A stretch of DNA of 27,903 bases from Chloroflexota bacterium (GTDB lineage: Bacteria; Chloroflexota; UBA5177; JANWHV01). Positions 1 to 7,343 of the stretch are shown in pieces. How positions within the stretch are numbered: position 1 is the first letter of the stretch; each line of letters starts with the position of its first letter. The position numbers were made by a program, and so were the translations under genes. The stretch lies in NCBI GenBank assembly GCA_025924845.1, contig JAICHN010000008.1:1-27903 (forward strand), read 5' to 3'. The notes under the pieces are model-generated. The model saw only the letters and a program-made list of their open reading frames with translations, was not told the origin of the DNA and did not search any database.

Positions 1-15
1 AGTATCGGAATCGGC

Positions 16-1011
16 CTAGCGGAGCCGAGGGAGGACTTCCCGGCCATAAAACTCGATGGCGCGCATCTGGTCCGGCTGCACGGAATGAATGTTGACGATG
101 GCCACCCCGGCGTCAAGAACCTTCTGGATTGCTTGTGCATGCGCCTCCGGGTCGGTGCCGTACTGCCAGTCCTGATACACCATCTGAAGCGGGATGTCCT
201 CGGCCTTGCGCTCAATGCTCCGCGGATCGGGGTCGTAGAGCATCGATCGCTCCATCCCTTTGGGATGGAAACGCCAGAGCTCCGCGCCGCGCGCCGCTTC
301 CTCCTGGTCACCGACCACCACAAACAACTCGGTCATGATCGGCGCGGCGTTTGGATCCTTTCCGGCCTTGCGCAACTCATCATCGAAGACGGCGCGGGCT
401 GACTTCTCAAGTACCGCCTTCTTGTCTGCCACCAATCCGTCGCCAAGACGCGCCGCCATAGCCATGCTGCGCGGGCCGGCAGCCGCGATATACAGGGGGA
501 TGGGCTGGGCAGGGCGATCGTACAGCCGGCCGCGAACCTGGAAGCACGCTCCCTTATGGGTTACCTCCTCGCCGGTCCAGAGTCGGCGGATGAGGTCTAC
601 CGCCTCCGCCAAGCGCTCGGCCCGTTCCTCATACTCGCCCCAGATGCCGGTGGCGGCCTTTTCGTTGAGCGCCTCGCCCGTACCGATCCCCAGGTAAACG
701 CGGCCGGGCGCCAACTGACTGAGGGTGGCGAACGCCTGGGCCACGATGGCCGGTTGGTAACGGAAGCTCGGGCAGGTAACGGCAGTGCCGAAGTGGATTC
801 GGCTAGTCCGCTGGGCAAGCGCGGCCAGGGTAGCCCAGGCGAAACCGGCGTGGCCCTGGTTGTCCTGCCAGGGCTGGAAATGATCGCTGGTAGCGATACC
901 ATCGAATCCCGCCTGTTCCACCGCCACCCCGAACTCGAGCAGGTCGGGCACCGCGAATTGTTCGTGCGAGAGTACGTAGTTGAACACCGGCATTCCCGGC
1001 CTCCCATCCAT
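16..1011 (-). CDS. F420-dependent LLM-class oxidoreductase (G6PDH-like family)
   Basis: A TIM-barrel luciferase-like monooxygenase-class protein of about 331 residues, the normal length for the family. Residues 43-46 read SDHF, and GTGEALNE follows near residue 111. Both are typical of the F420-dependent glucose-6-phosphate dehydrogenase-like branch, which moves hydride between an alcohol or hemiacetal substrate and the deazaflavin F420. The substrate cannot be read from the sequence. Two adjacent ATGs exist, at 1014 and 1011; AAGGAG lies 4 and 7 bases before them, so the second is preferred. A terminator-like double hairpin lies just upstream, so this gene probably has its own promoter. F420 use is inferred from family membership; FMN is the alternative cofactor. 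Confidence 0.85.
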   Translation of the reverse strand: MDGRPGMPVFNYVLSHEQFAVPDLLEFGVAVEQAGFDGIATSDHFQPWQDNQGHAGFAWATLAALAQRTSRIHFGTAVTCPSFRYQPAIVAQAFATLSQLAPGRVYLGIGTGEALNEKAATGIWGEYEERAERLAEAVDLIRRLWTGEEVTHKGACFQVRGRLYDRPAQPIPLYIAAAGPRSMAMAARLGDGLVADKKAVLEKSARAVFDDELRKAGKDPNAAPIMTELFVVVGDQEEAARGAELWRFHPKGMERSMLYDPDPRSIERKAEDIPLQMVYQDWQYGTDPEAHAQAIQKVLDAGVAIVNIHSVQPDQMRAIEFYGREVLPRLR

Positions 1012-1038
1012 CATGGAGCTCCTTGCCGTTCAACAGTT

Positions 1039-1106
1039 AAAAAAGGTAAGGGCGACCACTATAGTCGCCCTCGTGCCGGCGCCAGGGCGACCACAAGGGT
1101 CGCCCC
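1039..1106 (-). terminator. Tandem hairpins plus T-tract, terminator of the DJ-1/PfpI gene
   Basis: Two hairpins lie in a row. GGGCGACC at 1085-1092 pairs with GGTCGCCC at 1098-1105, and GGGCGAC at 1050-1056 pairs with GTCGCCC at 1064-1070. Read on the minus strand, the second hairpin is followed by TTACC and then TTTTTT, as in an intrinsic terminator. The position, after the DJ-1 gene stop and before the F420-enzyme gene, fits. Both hairpins start with the same 11 bases (AGGGCGACCAC at 1049 and 1084), so the unit looks duplicated. Confidence 0.65.
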
Positions 1107-1130
1107 AGCGGTAAGATAGGCGCCGGTAGG

Positions 1131-1718
1131 CTAGCTCGCCGTACCGGCGACCGGTGCCCCTTGCTTGCTGGCTTGCGCGCCGGCGAACACGGCAATCATC
1201 TTTTCGTCAAAAGCCGGAATATCGGCGGGCTTTCGGCTGGTTACCAGGCCCTCATCAACGACCACGGCCTGGTCGGTCCAGTTGCCGCCCGCGTTGGTGA
1301 TATCCGTCTTGAGGGACGGCCAGGAGGTAAGCTTCTTTCCCTTGACGGCGCCGGCCTCGACCAACATCCATGGTCCGTGGCAAATCGCCGCGATCGGTTT
1401 CCGGTGGGTGGCGAACATCCGCACGAACTGGACCGCGTCGCCATTCAGCCGCAAGGCGTCCGGATTCTGGACGCCTCCCGGTAGCACCAGCCCGTCAAAG
1501 TCGTGCGGACTCACCTGCTTGAGAGTTGCGTCAACCGGTATGCGATCGCCGGGTTTGTCGTGATTCCATCCCTGAATCGCTCCCGGCTCCGGGGCGATCA
1601 CCTGGGTGTGGGCACCGGCTTGATCGAGCGCCCGGCGGGGCTCCAGGAGCTCGACCTGCTCCACGCCATTCGTGGCCAGGATTGCAATGCGCTTGCCGTC
1701 GAGTCGCTGTTGGTTCAT
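1131..1718 (-). CDS. DJ-1/PfpI family protein (type 1 glutamine amidotransferase-like)
   Basis: About 195 residues, the usual length for single-domain PfpI/YhbO-like proteins. The nucleophile elbow AAICHGPW carries the conserved Cys-His pair near residue 113, and an acidic residue in the VEQVEL segment near residue 20 fits the usual Glu partner. Members act as stress-response deglycases, chaperones or proteases; which activity applies cannot be read here. The start at 1718 (MNQQRL) is chosen because GAGGGAG lies 6 bases before it. A GTG two codons upstream would overlap that Shine-Dalgarno sequence. It is monocistronic, bounded downstream by the tandem-hairpin terminator. Confidence 0.88.
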   Translation of the reverse strand: MNQQRLDGKRIAILATNGVEQVELLEPRRALDQAGAHTQVIAPEPGAIQGWNHDKPGDRIPVDATLKQVSPHDFDGLVLPGGVQNPDALRLNGDAVQFVRMFATHRKPIAAICHGPWMLVEAGAVKGKKLTSWPSLKTDITNAGGNWTDQAVVVDEGLVTSRKPADIPAFDEKMIAVFAGAQASKQGAPVAGTAS

Positions 1719-1796
1719 GATCACTCCCTCACGGCGTTACAAATTAGAATGCCGACACGGCGAAAGTCGACGGGTCGGCACGTTAGATCGCGGTAA

Positions 1797-1829
1797 GGCG
1801 AAAGCAGCGACTTATGCCGTGCTTTCGCC
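1797..1829 (-). terminator. 10-bp perfect hairpin after the four-helix membrane protein gene
   Basis: GGCGAAAGCA at 1797-1806 pairs exactly with TGCTTTCGCC at 1820-1829, leaving a 13-base loop. It sits 32 bases past the stop codon of the membrane protein gene ending at 1862. No T-tract follows on the minus strand, so it may be a U-less terminator, an mRNA 3'-end stabiliser, or part of the 5' region of the next gene. A weaker 6-bp inverted repeat (GCCGAC at 1751, GTCGGC at 1774) lies beside it. Confidence 0.4.
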
Positions 1830-1861
1830 CTGTGCCACGCTGGGACCGGCTGGTTACTCGC

Positions 1862-2305
1862 TTATTCCCGGGTGACGGCGAGCGCGGCAAGCGTCATAAC
1901 GATGCCGCAGGCTAACCCGACCCAGGCGCCCCACATCGGCCCAGTGCTGTAACCGGCGCCGTAACCGCTACCCTCTGTCGCCATGAATATTATGGTGCAG
2001 ACGATCGCGGCAATACCTATCAGGGCCAACACGGCGGAATCAGCGGCGTTGGTACCCAGGCTCATTCCCATGGTTCGTCCAATAGCGAGGAGGGCGCCGA
2101 TCCCGAGAAGAATCCCGGCCGGAATACCCCAGTCGTGCCAACCGCTGATCGTCGTGCTGAAGCTGGACGACGAGATACTGTACCAGGAGAAAAAGGTGAT
2201 GATGAACCCCACCACACCGGCGAGGATCACCAGGTCGGTAGCAACCATCGGATGGGTCGAGGTCTGTCGCACCCGGCTCTGGCTGCGCATCATACTGCTG
2301 CTCAT
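1862..2305 (-). CDS. Four-helix membrane protein of unknown function
   Basis: 147 residues with about four hydrophobic segments near residues 23-41, 60-77, 87-107 and 121-143. The cytoplasmic-looking N-terminus is short, with several Arg and Ser. A loop rich in Ser and Thr after the first helix is probably extracytoplasmic. No catalytic or binding motif is recognised. AAGGAG lies 8 bases before the ATG, so the start is well supported. The gene is flanked by hairpins on both sides, which suggests its own transcript. The preceding gene on this strand encodes the CBS-transporter fusion. Confidence 0.7.
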   Translation of the reverse strand: MSSSMMRSQSRVRQTSTHPMVATDLVILAGVVGFIITFFSWYSISSSSFSTTISGWHDWGIPAGILLGIGALLAIGRTMGMSLGTNAADSAVLALIGIAAIVCTIIFMATEGSGYGAGYSTGPMWGAWVGLACGIVMTLAALAVTRE

Positions 2306-2353
2306 TGCTTCGCTCCTTGTTGTTCAGTACTAGTTCGAACCCTTGCAGCCGGG

Positions 2354-2380
2354 GCGGAGCGGCCGTGAGTGCCGCTCCGC
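2354..2380 (-). terminator. 10-bp perfect GC hairpin between membrane protein genes
   Basis: GCGGAGCGGC at 2354-2363 pairs perfectly with GCCGCTCCGC at 2371-2380 across a 7-base loop. It lies between the stop of the CBS-transporter gene (2450) and the start of the next gene (2305). There is no T-tract, so it is a candidate U-less terminator or RNA-stabilising stem. Confidence 0.45.
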
Positions 2381-2449
2381 TACATCGGTTACCGGCGCGC
2401 TAGGGGCGCCGGGGAGCGCCCAAGCAGAGCCCTCGCCGGGAGTCGGTCT

Positions 2450-3676
2450 CTAGCTAGCCGGCTGGAGTCCGGACTCGACGAAGTTGTCGCCCGGCTTCCG
2501 ATTTGCTCGGCGCGGTCGGCTGAACGGAAGAACCATTCGCCGCCACGAGCCCTCGAGAAGGGCGGCGCTGCCGACATACCAGGCCAGAAGCGCGCCGAAA
2601 GCCAGCACCCAGCCTGCAGCCTTGATCCAGTTGCCGCTGCCGATCAGCAGCGAAACCGCGGCGATACCAGTGGCAATACCAAGCACCAATAGAGTCGCCG
2701 CCTCGGCCCAACGGTCAACAGCTGCTGCGAGCGCGCATACCATGGTAATGGCGCAGAGAGGAATGAACAGGAAACCGAGGTTCATGTTCACGCTCCCCAG
2801 GGTAAGCGCTCCGTTCGCGACCATCAAATACAGCACTCCGTAGGCAGCCCAAAACGCTCCCCATGTGCCGTGAATGGCAGTTGACAGACCATCACGGGCC
2901 GCGTAGCCCCACATGGCCGCGGTGAACTGAGCCACGCCGCCAAAAAGCGCCACGAAGCCCAGAATGTACATCGGGGTGGTCGTCGCTCCGTACCAGCCCG
3001 CCATGCGGCAGCCCACCACCAGCGCGGCCGCCGCCAGGCCGAAAAAGCCCAGGATCGTCGGCGACGCGACGGGCCGCAGAAAGATGCTCGTGGTTGACGG
3101 AACGCTAATCGATCGCGCCGACGGATCGCCCACCGCTACCATGGCGGCCGGGCCTGACGACGCGGGCTGCCGCGGCGGAGACCACTGCGCCGGTTGCGAC
3201 CACTGGTTGGGCTGCGCCCACTGGTTTTGCTCCGGCGCCTGGCTCATGTTGATCTCGCCGGCACTCATCGGCGGTGCCGACTGTACGGTACTCGTCGTGT
3301 GTCCGTCCTCCGCCATCTTGCCTGCCAGATCGGCCAGGGCGACCCTGCCCACGGCCTGCTGGTCCCTGGCGACCAACAGGCTGCCCACGTGCTCTTCCCG
3401 CATGATGCGCACCGCGTCGCGGATGTCCTGCTTCTCGCTCAGGAAGGCACGGTTCGGCTTCATCACATCGCTAACCAAGGCCGACATCGGATCGCGACCC
3501 GACTCGGCCTCCCACTGAACGATGTCATGCTCGGAGATGGTGCCGAGCAGTTGGCCCTCTTTCGAGACCGCCAACACACCACCATCGTGATAAACCATCT
3601 TCTGCATGGCCGCGGAAAGCGGCGCATCGGCGGCGACGGCCTCTACCGACTCGTCCATCACATCCTTCACTAACAT
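2450..3676 (-). CDS. CBS-pair domain fused to a GPR1/FUN34/YaaH-type transporter
   Basis: 408 residues in three parts. Residues 1-125 are a tandem CBS pair: each half begins with a DVM motif and contains a GT(I)SEHD-type or VGRVALADL strand-helix. Residues 126-195 are a low-complexity linker rich in Gln, Pro and Ser, with repeated NQW/AQW units. Residues 200-376 hold six hydrophobic helices. The segments ASPTILGFFGLA and FGGVAQFTAAMWGYAARDG match the GPR1/FUN34/YaaH (SatP-like acetate/succinate channel) family. CBS pairs usually bind adenine nucleotides, so an energy-gated organic-acid channel is the simplest reading; that is inference. AAGGAG lies 8 bases before the ATG. The canonical NPAPLGL motif is altered to ASPTILG. 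Confidence 0.8.
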   Translation of the reverse strand: MLVKDVMDESVEAVAADAPLSAAMQKMVYHDGGVLAVSKEGQLLGTISEHDIVQWEAESGRDPMSALVSDVMKPNRAFLSEKQDIRDAVRIMREEHVGSLLVARDQQAVGRVALADLAGKMAEDGHTTSTVQSAPPMSAGEINMSQAPEQNQWAQPNQWSQPAQWSPPRQPASSGPAAMVAVGDPSARSISVPSTTSIFLRPVASPTILGFFGLAAAALVVGCRMAGWYGATTTPMYILGFVALFGGVAQFTAAMWGYAARDGLSTAIHGTWGAFWAAYGVLYLMVANGALTLGSVNMNLGFLFIPLCAITMVCALAAAVDRWAEAATLLVLGIATGIAAVSLLIGSGNWIKAAGWVLAFGALLAWYVGSAALLEGSWRRMVLPFSRPRRANRKPGDNFVESGLQPAS

Positions 3677-4071
3677 TTCATTGCTCCTTCGCGCTTGTCT
3701 CGCTTTGATCGACGTCTCGGCTGTATACGATCAGCCTCGCCCTACATTGCTCGCCGCACCTCCTTTGAGTGCTTGGCATCTCCGCGGTCCGGCAGGACGT
3801 TTGGGCAGTCCGCTCCGAATATGACGACCGAGCGGCACGCCGCGCCGCTCAACGACTTCTAAGTCGGCCACGAGTTGCCTTGCGCTCCCGGCCCAATCAG
3901 GGTTGTGTACACCGCCTGACCTAGACCCCGCCTTGCTGAGCGGCCAATGGGGCATATCACCCTGTCAATACGGCACAGTTACAGCATAGGTCCGCCGAGC
4001 TTGTCCCACTTCCCCTAATCGGTGGAACCAAACCGATAAATGGGACTAATGCACTCAGCCCTCGCCAATGT
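3677..4071. other. 395-base intergenic region, no gene seen
   Basis: No credible reading frame with a ribosome binding site was found on either strand. The right end holds a small hairpin (ATCGGT at 4018-4023 with ACCGAT at 4032-4037), 34 bases beyond the stop of the tail-anchored protein gene; it lacks a T-tract and is a weak terminator candidate. The left end should hold the promoter of the CBS-transporter gene, but no convincing -35/-10 pair was seen. Confidence 0.5.
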
Positions 4072-4953
4072 TCAGCCTCCTCTGGTCGTGTGGACGACAT
4101 ATAGACCCCAGGCGACCAGGAGTGCCAGCCCCAGCAGAAAGACGAGCAGCGCTTGGGAAAAGCCCACCAGTAAGTAGAGCGCACCGGTCGTCAGCCCTAG
4201 CGTGACGGCGCCCGGAGCCAAGGATCCGAAGCTGCCCCGTCCGAGCAGGGCCAGTGCCACCTGTGCTCTGGTTGCCGCCGCGGGGTCCACCTCAGACTCC
4301 GCCTCCCAGCCGAACATGCGCTCCACCGCGAGCAGCCTAGCGCGCCGCTCGTCCTGAGTGCGCGCCTCATTGAGCACCGCCTGGCCGGCGGTTCGCGTCG
4401 CCGCTTCCAGCTGATCCACGATCCGGTCAAGCCCCAAGCACTTCACGGCCTCGGCCATGGAAACGGGAACATAGGAACAGGACAGGGGGCCGGTGCATCC
4501 GGCAAGATGCCGTTCGAGATTCGGAGCGGCCCGTGCCCATCGAGGGGTGGGCGAGGCTATAAGTTCCTTTTCCTCCGGCGAGGGCGCCGGCAGCGCCTCC
4601 AGGTGGGAGAAGAGGCCCAATTCCAGGCGGTACGGTACAGCCTCACCGGGCTGGTCCAGGGAAAAACTCATGGTCAGGCCGGGATTCTGGTGCCAGATTG
4701 GCGCGCTGGCGAGCAGCATCCGGCTAACTGCCCAGGTTTCCCGTTCGAGCAGGTCCGCCGCGGCACGCTCCTGCTCCTCCTGGTAATAGGCGATGGCCTG
4801 GAAGGTTTCGACTAAGGAGCCTCCCTGACCGTTCACCTTGCGGATCGGGTCCGGCGGTATACGGGGACGCTCGTCGATGGACCCCCCGGTCGGCGCGTCT
4901 GGGCGATTTACTGCATACATGGGCGCTGATCCTCCTCCCTGCCGCCCTGCCAT
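4072..4953 (-). CDS. Tail-anchored membrane protein of unknown function
   Basis: 293 residues, no recognised family. There is no N-terminal signal. Residues 1-240 are soluble and charged, with a helical stretch near 50-75 (QEEQERAAADLLERE) and another Arg/Glu-rich helix near 185-220 that could form a coiled coil. The last 50 residues hold a hydrophobic hairpin (about 247-265 and 267-287) ending in HTTRGG, so the bulk probably faces the cytoplasm. Two Cys close together (GCTGPLSC) are notable. The start at 4953 has GGAG 9 bases upstream; an ATG at 4920 also has a good GGAGG and could be the real start. It is probably a separate transcript after the PRC-barrel gene. Confidence 0.65.
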   Translation of the reverse strand: MAGRQGGGSAPMYAVNRPDAPTGGSIDERPRIPPDPIRKVNGQGGSLVETFQAIAYYQEEQERAAADLLERETWAVSRMLLASAPIWHQNPGLTMSFSLDQPGEAVPYRLELGLFSHLEALPAPSPEEKELIASPTPRWARAAPNLERHLAGCTGPLSCSYVPVSMAEAVKCLGLDRIVDQLEAATRTAGQAVLNEARTQDERRARLLAVERMFGWEAESEVDPAAATRAQVALALLGRGSFGSLAPGAVTLGLTTGALYLLVGFSQALLVFLLGLALLVAWGLYVVHTTRGG

Positions 4954-4975
4954 GTCCGTGTCTCCGGCTCTCGCG

Positions 4976-5000
4976 AAGGGTATAGCCCTTTCGCCTAGAG
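4976..5000 (-). terminator. Imperfect hairpin between the PRC-barrel gene and the tail-anchored gene
   Basis: On the minus strand GGCGAAAGGGC and ACCCTTCGC form a stem with a single bulge around TAT. It lies between the stop at 5077 and the next start at 4953. There is no T-tract, so the terminator role is tentative. Confidence 0.3.
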
Positions 5001-5076
5001 GACCGGGAGGTCAGCTGGTGTACGCGGCGTTGTACTTTACTCTTTTCCGTTCGTTCAGGTCGTTAACTCTGGTCGT

Positions 5077-5727
5077 TCAAGTCATTAGCTGACAGGCGTC
5101 GACTTTGAGGTACACTACTCCGTTGCGCAGTCCCGCGATGAGCCGGGCAGTCAGTTCCCAATCATTGGGAATCAATGATCCGGTGCGAATGATCAGGGCA
5201 ACCAGCCGGCCGCTTTCGGGATCGAACTGAGCGTCCCGCACCGTGCCGACGCTCTTCCCATCTCGCCCAGTCACGATGCTGCCTCGGCGCAGCGTGGTCC
5301 CCGCGCGATCGATCTTGAGGGACACCCCTCTGGATGCGCGTGGCGGAGGGGGTCTGCCTGCATAATAGGCGGCCCCTCGGTAGACAGGGGACCGGGTCGG
5401 CGCGACGAGGGACTCAGTGCCCGGCCATTCGGGGTCGTCCCTTTGGAAGGCGCCGGAGGCAAATCCGGCCCGCTGCCTCGGGTCCATCGGCTCCCGAAAG
5501 AGCGGCAATTTTTCTACTTCATGAGCGCTAAGAGTGAGATCCAGCCGGCCGACTCGTGCGCACCGCAGCAGGGCCAGGGGTACTTCCACGTCGCGATGCA
5601 GCAACAGTCCTTTACGGATCACGGCGGTCTTTACCTGTTGTCCCGAGGGATCAACGATCAGCCGATCGATGGCGCCGATTTCTTGCCCGTCGCGCGTATG
5701 CACGGGCGTCCCTAACCCGTTAGTCAT
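5077..5727 (-). CDS. Twin PRC-barrel domain protein
   Basis: About 216 residues with two PRC-barrel-like halves. The first, near residues 4-70, reads GTPVHTRDGQEIGAIDRLIVD. The second, near 140-214, reads GSIVTGRDGKSVGTVRDAQFD. A basic, Pro/Arg-rich linker joins them. PRC barrels are small beta folds used as protein- or RNA-binding adaptors (as in RimM and photosynthetic reaction centre H), and stand-alone bacterial versions often sit among stress genes. The start at 5727 has AAAGGA 8 bases upstream. A longer frame starts at 5778 and would overlap the upstream reductase stop by four bases (ATGA), so coupling is possible. It is probably co-transcribed with the disulfide reductase-like gene. 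Confidence 0.75.
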   Translation of the reverse strand: MTNGLGTPVHTRDGQEIGAIDRLIVDPSGQQVKTAVIRKGLLLHRDVEVPLALLRCARVGRLDLTLSAHEVEKLPLFREPMDPRQRAGFASGAFQRDDPEWPGTESLVAPTRSPVYRGAAYYAGRPPPPRASRGVSLKIDRAGTTLRRGSIVTGRDGKSVGTVRDAQFDPESGRLVALIIRTGSLIPNDWELTARLIAGLRNGVVYLKVDACQLMT

Positions 5728-5774
5728 CTGATCGTTCCTTTGTTGAGTACACACATCCACGCGCCACCGACTGT

Positions 5775-7202
5775 TCATTGACTCCAGGGAAACTCCTCCC
5801 CTACTTCGGCCTGCAAGCGAGTGAGAGCAACCCAGTATGCCTCCGAGTAGGTGGGAAACGGACGGACGATATCCTCCAGCATGGAAAGCGTCGCCCGACT
5901 GCGGACGCCAAGAATCGCTTCACCGATCCATTCGTCCGCACGGGGCCCGATCGCGGCGGCGCCGAGCAATACTCGCTGCTTGCGATCCGCCATCAACCAC
6001 AGCAGGCCCCTGCCGTCGTCTTCAGTGATGGACCGGGCCAATTCATCCATCCTCACCGAACCGGTAATCGGCTCGAAGCCGCGCGCCGCTGCCTCCCGTA
6101 CCCGCAGTCCCACCGCCGCCACCGGTGGATCGGTGTAAACCGCGCGCGGGATGGCATCGTAGTTGGCGGTGCGGGCCGAACCAAGGAGATTCATGGCAAT
6201 GATGCGCCCTTGATAATTCGCGGTATGCGTGTAGGGGGCGATTCCGGTCACGTCACCCGCCGCCCACACGTGTTCTCCGCCCTCAACGCGGCAGAACGCA
6301 TCAACCCTCAGCCCGTTCTTTTCCGGGGTAATGCCCAGCCTCTCCAGGCCCAAGTCGTGAACGCGCGGCGTCCGCCCGACCGCGACCAGGATGCGCTGAG
6401 CCTCAAGAGTCTCTCCGTCATCCAGCGACAGGACCGAGGCGCCGGACCCGGCTCGCGCGCGCACCGCCTTGCGTCCAAGAAACAGGCGAACCTGATCTTC
6501 GGCCAGAACCTCGGCCAGCATATTGCTGATAATGCCTTCCTCGGTGGGCAGCAGACGGCCCGCGGCTTCGACGAGGGCTACATCTACCCCGAAGCGCGCA
6601 TAGACCTGGGCCAGTTCACAGCCCACCGCGCCCCCCCCGAGAATGATCAGTGAAGCGGGCAGTTCCGGAGAGGCGAGGGCCTGATCACTGGTCCAGGTAG
6701 GAACCTCATCCAGGCCGGGAATGGACGGCACATCCGGCGCCGAACCGGTATCGATCACCAGGTCGCGGTAACCAATCTCCCGATCGCCGACGCGTACCAC
6801 TCCCGGCTGGACTATCCGTCCCCGTCCGCGGAACAGGGCGACGCCTTGATCGCGTAGCGCCTGAACCTGTTCGTGATCATCTCGCCCGCGCGCCACGCGG
6901 TCTCGACGGGCCACGGCGACCGCGAAGGCGCCCGCCGCGTCATCCAGGTCGGGGTCATCGGCGGCGCCGCCGAGCGCAGTCGCCTCGGCGCATAGGCAAC
7001 GTACCGTAGCCGAACGCAACATCGCCTTGCTCGGCATGCAAGCATCATAAGGACAAGCACCGCCGACGCGGTCGCACTCCACCACGGCCACCGTCTTGCC
7101 TGCGCAGGCCAGGCTGGCGACCCACTCGCAGGCAGAGCCGGCGCCGATAATGACGACATCAAACTGGTCCTTGATTTTGCCGGAACGGGTCGCCGTGCTC
7201 AT
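5775..7202 (-). CDS. FAD/NAD(P) disulfide oxidoreductase (dihydrolipoamide dehydrogenase/mercuric reductase-like)
   Basis: 475 residues, full length for the family. The N-terminal FAD site reads VVIIGAGSACEW, where the third Gly of GxGxxG is Cys25. The redox-active pair is in GGACPYDACMPSK (Cys50, Cys55), spaced CX4C as usual. The NAD(P) site reads ILGGGAVGCELAQVY, and the second FAD motif reads VWAAGDVTG. The C-terminal signature HxHPTxSE is RPFPTYSE here, so the catalytic His of lipoamide dehydrogenase is Phe while the Glu remains. It is therefore unlikely to be a standard E3 subunit, and no E1/E2 genes are near. Its substrate could be a different disulfide, a quinone or a metal. The leader carries a tandem 32-bp repeat. 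A PRC-barrel gene follows directly. Confidence 0.87.
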   Translation of the reverse strand: MSTATRSGKIKDQFDVVIIGAGSACEWVASLACAGKTVAVVECDRVGGACPYDACMPSKAMLRSATVRCLCAEATALGGAADDPDLDDAAGAFAVAVARRDRVARGRDDHEQVQALRDQGVALFRGRGRIVQPGVVRVGDREIGYRDLVIDTGSAPDVPSIPGLDEVPTWTSDQALASPELPASLIILGGGAVGCELAQVYARFGVDVALVEAAGRLLPTEEGIISNMLAEVLAEDQVRLFLGRKAVRARAGSGASVLSLDDGETLEAQRILVAVGRTPRVHDLGLERLGITPEKNGLRVDAFCRVEGGEHVWAAGDVTGIAPYTHTANYQGRIIAMNLLGSARTANYDAIPRAVYTDPPVAAVGLRVREAAARGFEPITGSVRMDELARSITEDDGRGLLWLMADRKQRVLLGAAAIGPRADEWIGEAILGVRSRATLSMLEDIVRPFPTYSEAYWVALTRLQAEVGEEFPWSQ

Positions 7203-7214
7203 CGCGAAATCAAC

Positions 7215-7278
7215 TTCTCGTTTTAGGCCGGTAGGATTTGGCCTGGTTCTCGTTTTAGCTCGGTAAGATCCGACTTGG
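7215..7278. repeat. Tandem 32-bp direct repeat in the leader of the disulfide reductase gene
   Basis: Two adjacent 32-base units, 7215-7246 and 7247-7278, match at 25 of 32 positions. Both begin TTCTCGTTTTAG and share CGGTA, GAT and a terminal TGG. On the minus strand both end in CTAAAACGAGAA, the second one 12 bases before the reductase start codon. They could be protein-binding sites or a duplicated leader element; this role is inferred from position only. Confidence 0.6.
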
Positions 7279-7290
7279 CTAACCCTGGTT

Positions 7291-7343
7291 GCGGAGTGCC
7301 TTCCCGATTACACTCACCTCGCGTAATCGGGAAGGCACTCCGC
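7291..7343 (-). terminator. 21-bp perfect stem-loop directly abutting a stop codon
   Basis: Arms 7291-7311 and 7323-7343 are perfectly complementary over 21 bases, with an 11-base loop at 7312-7322. The arm begins GCGGAGTGCC and ends CCCGATTAC. The last paired base touches the TAA stop (7344-7346) of the 62-residue protein gene. No T-tract follows in either direction. It is likely a transcript-end structure or a processing/attenuation element between that gene and the disulfide reductase gene. Confidence 0.6.

Noticed and set aside
4040..4055. GGGACTAAT resembling half of a dormancy-regulator (DosR-type) box
   Set aside because: Only a half-site without the symmetric partner, and located behind a gene rather than before one.
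5163..5179. Palindromic TTCCCAATCATTGGGAA inside the PRC-barrel gene
   Set aside because: It lies within conserved coding sequence of the second barrel and has no promoter context; likely chance.
5778..6653. Plus-strand frame (291 codons) opposite the disulfide reductase
   Set aside because: Shadow of a full-length recognised gene; no family similarity.
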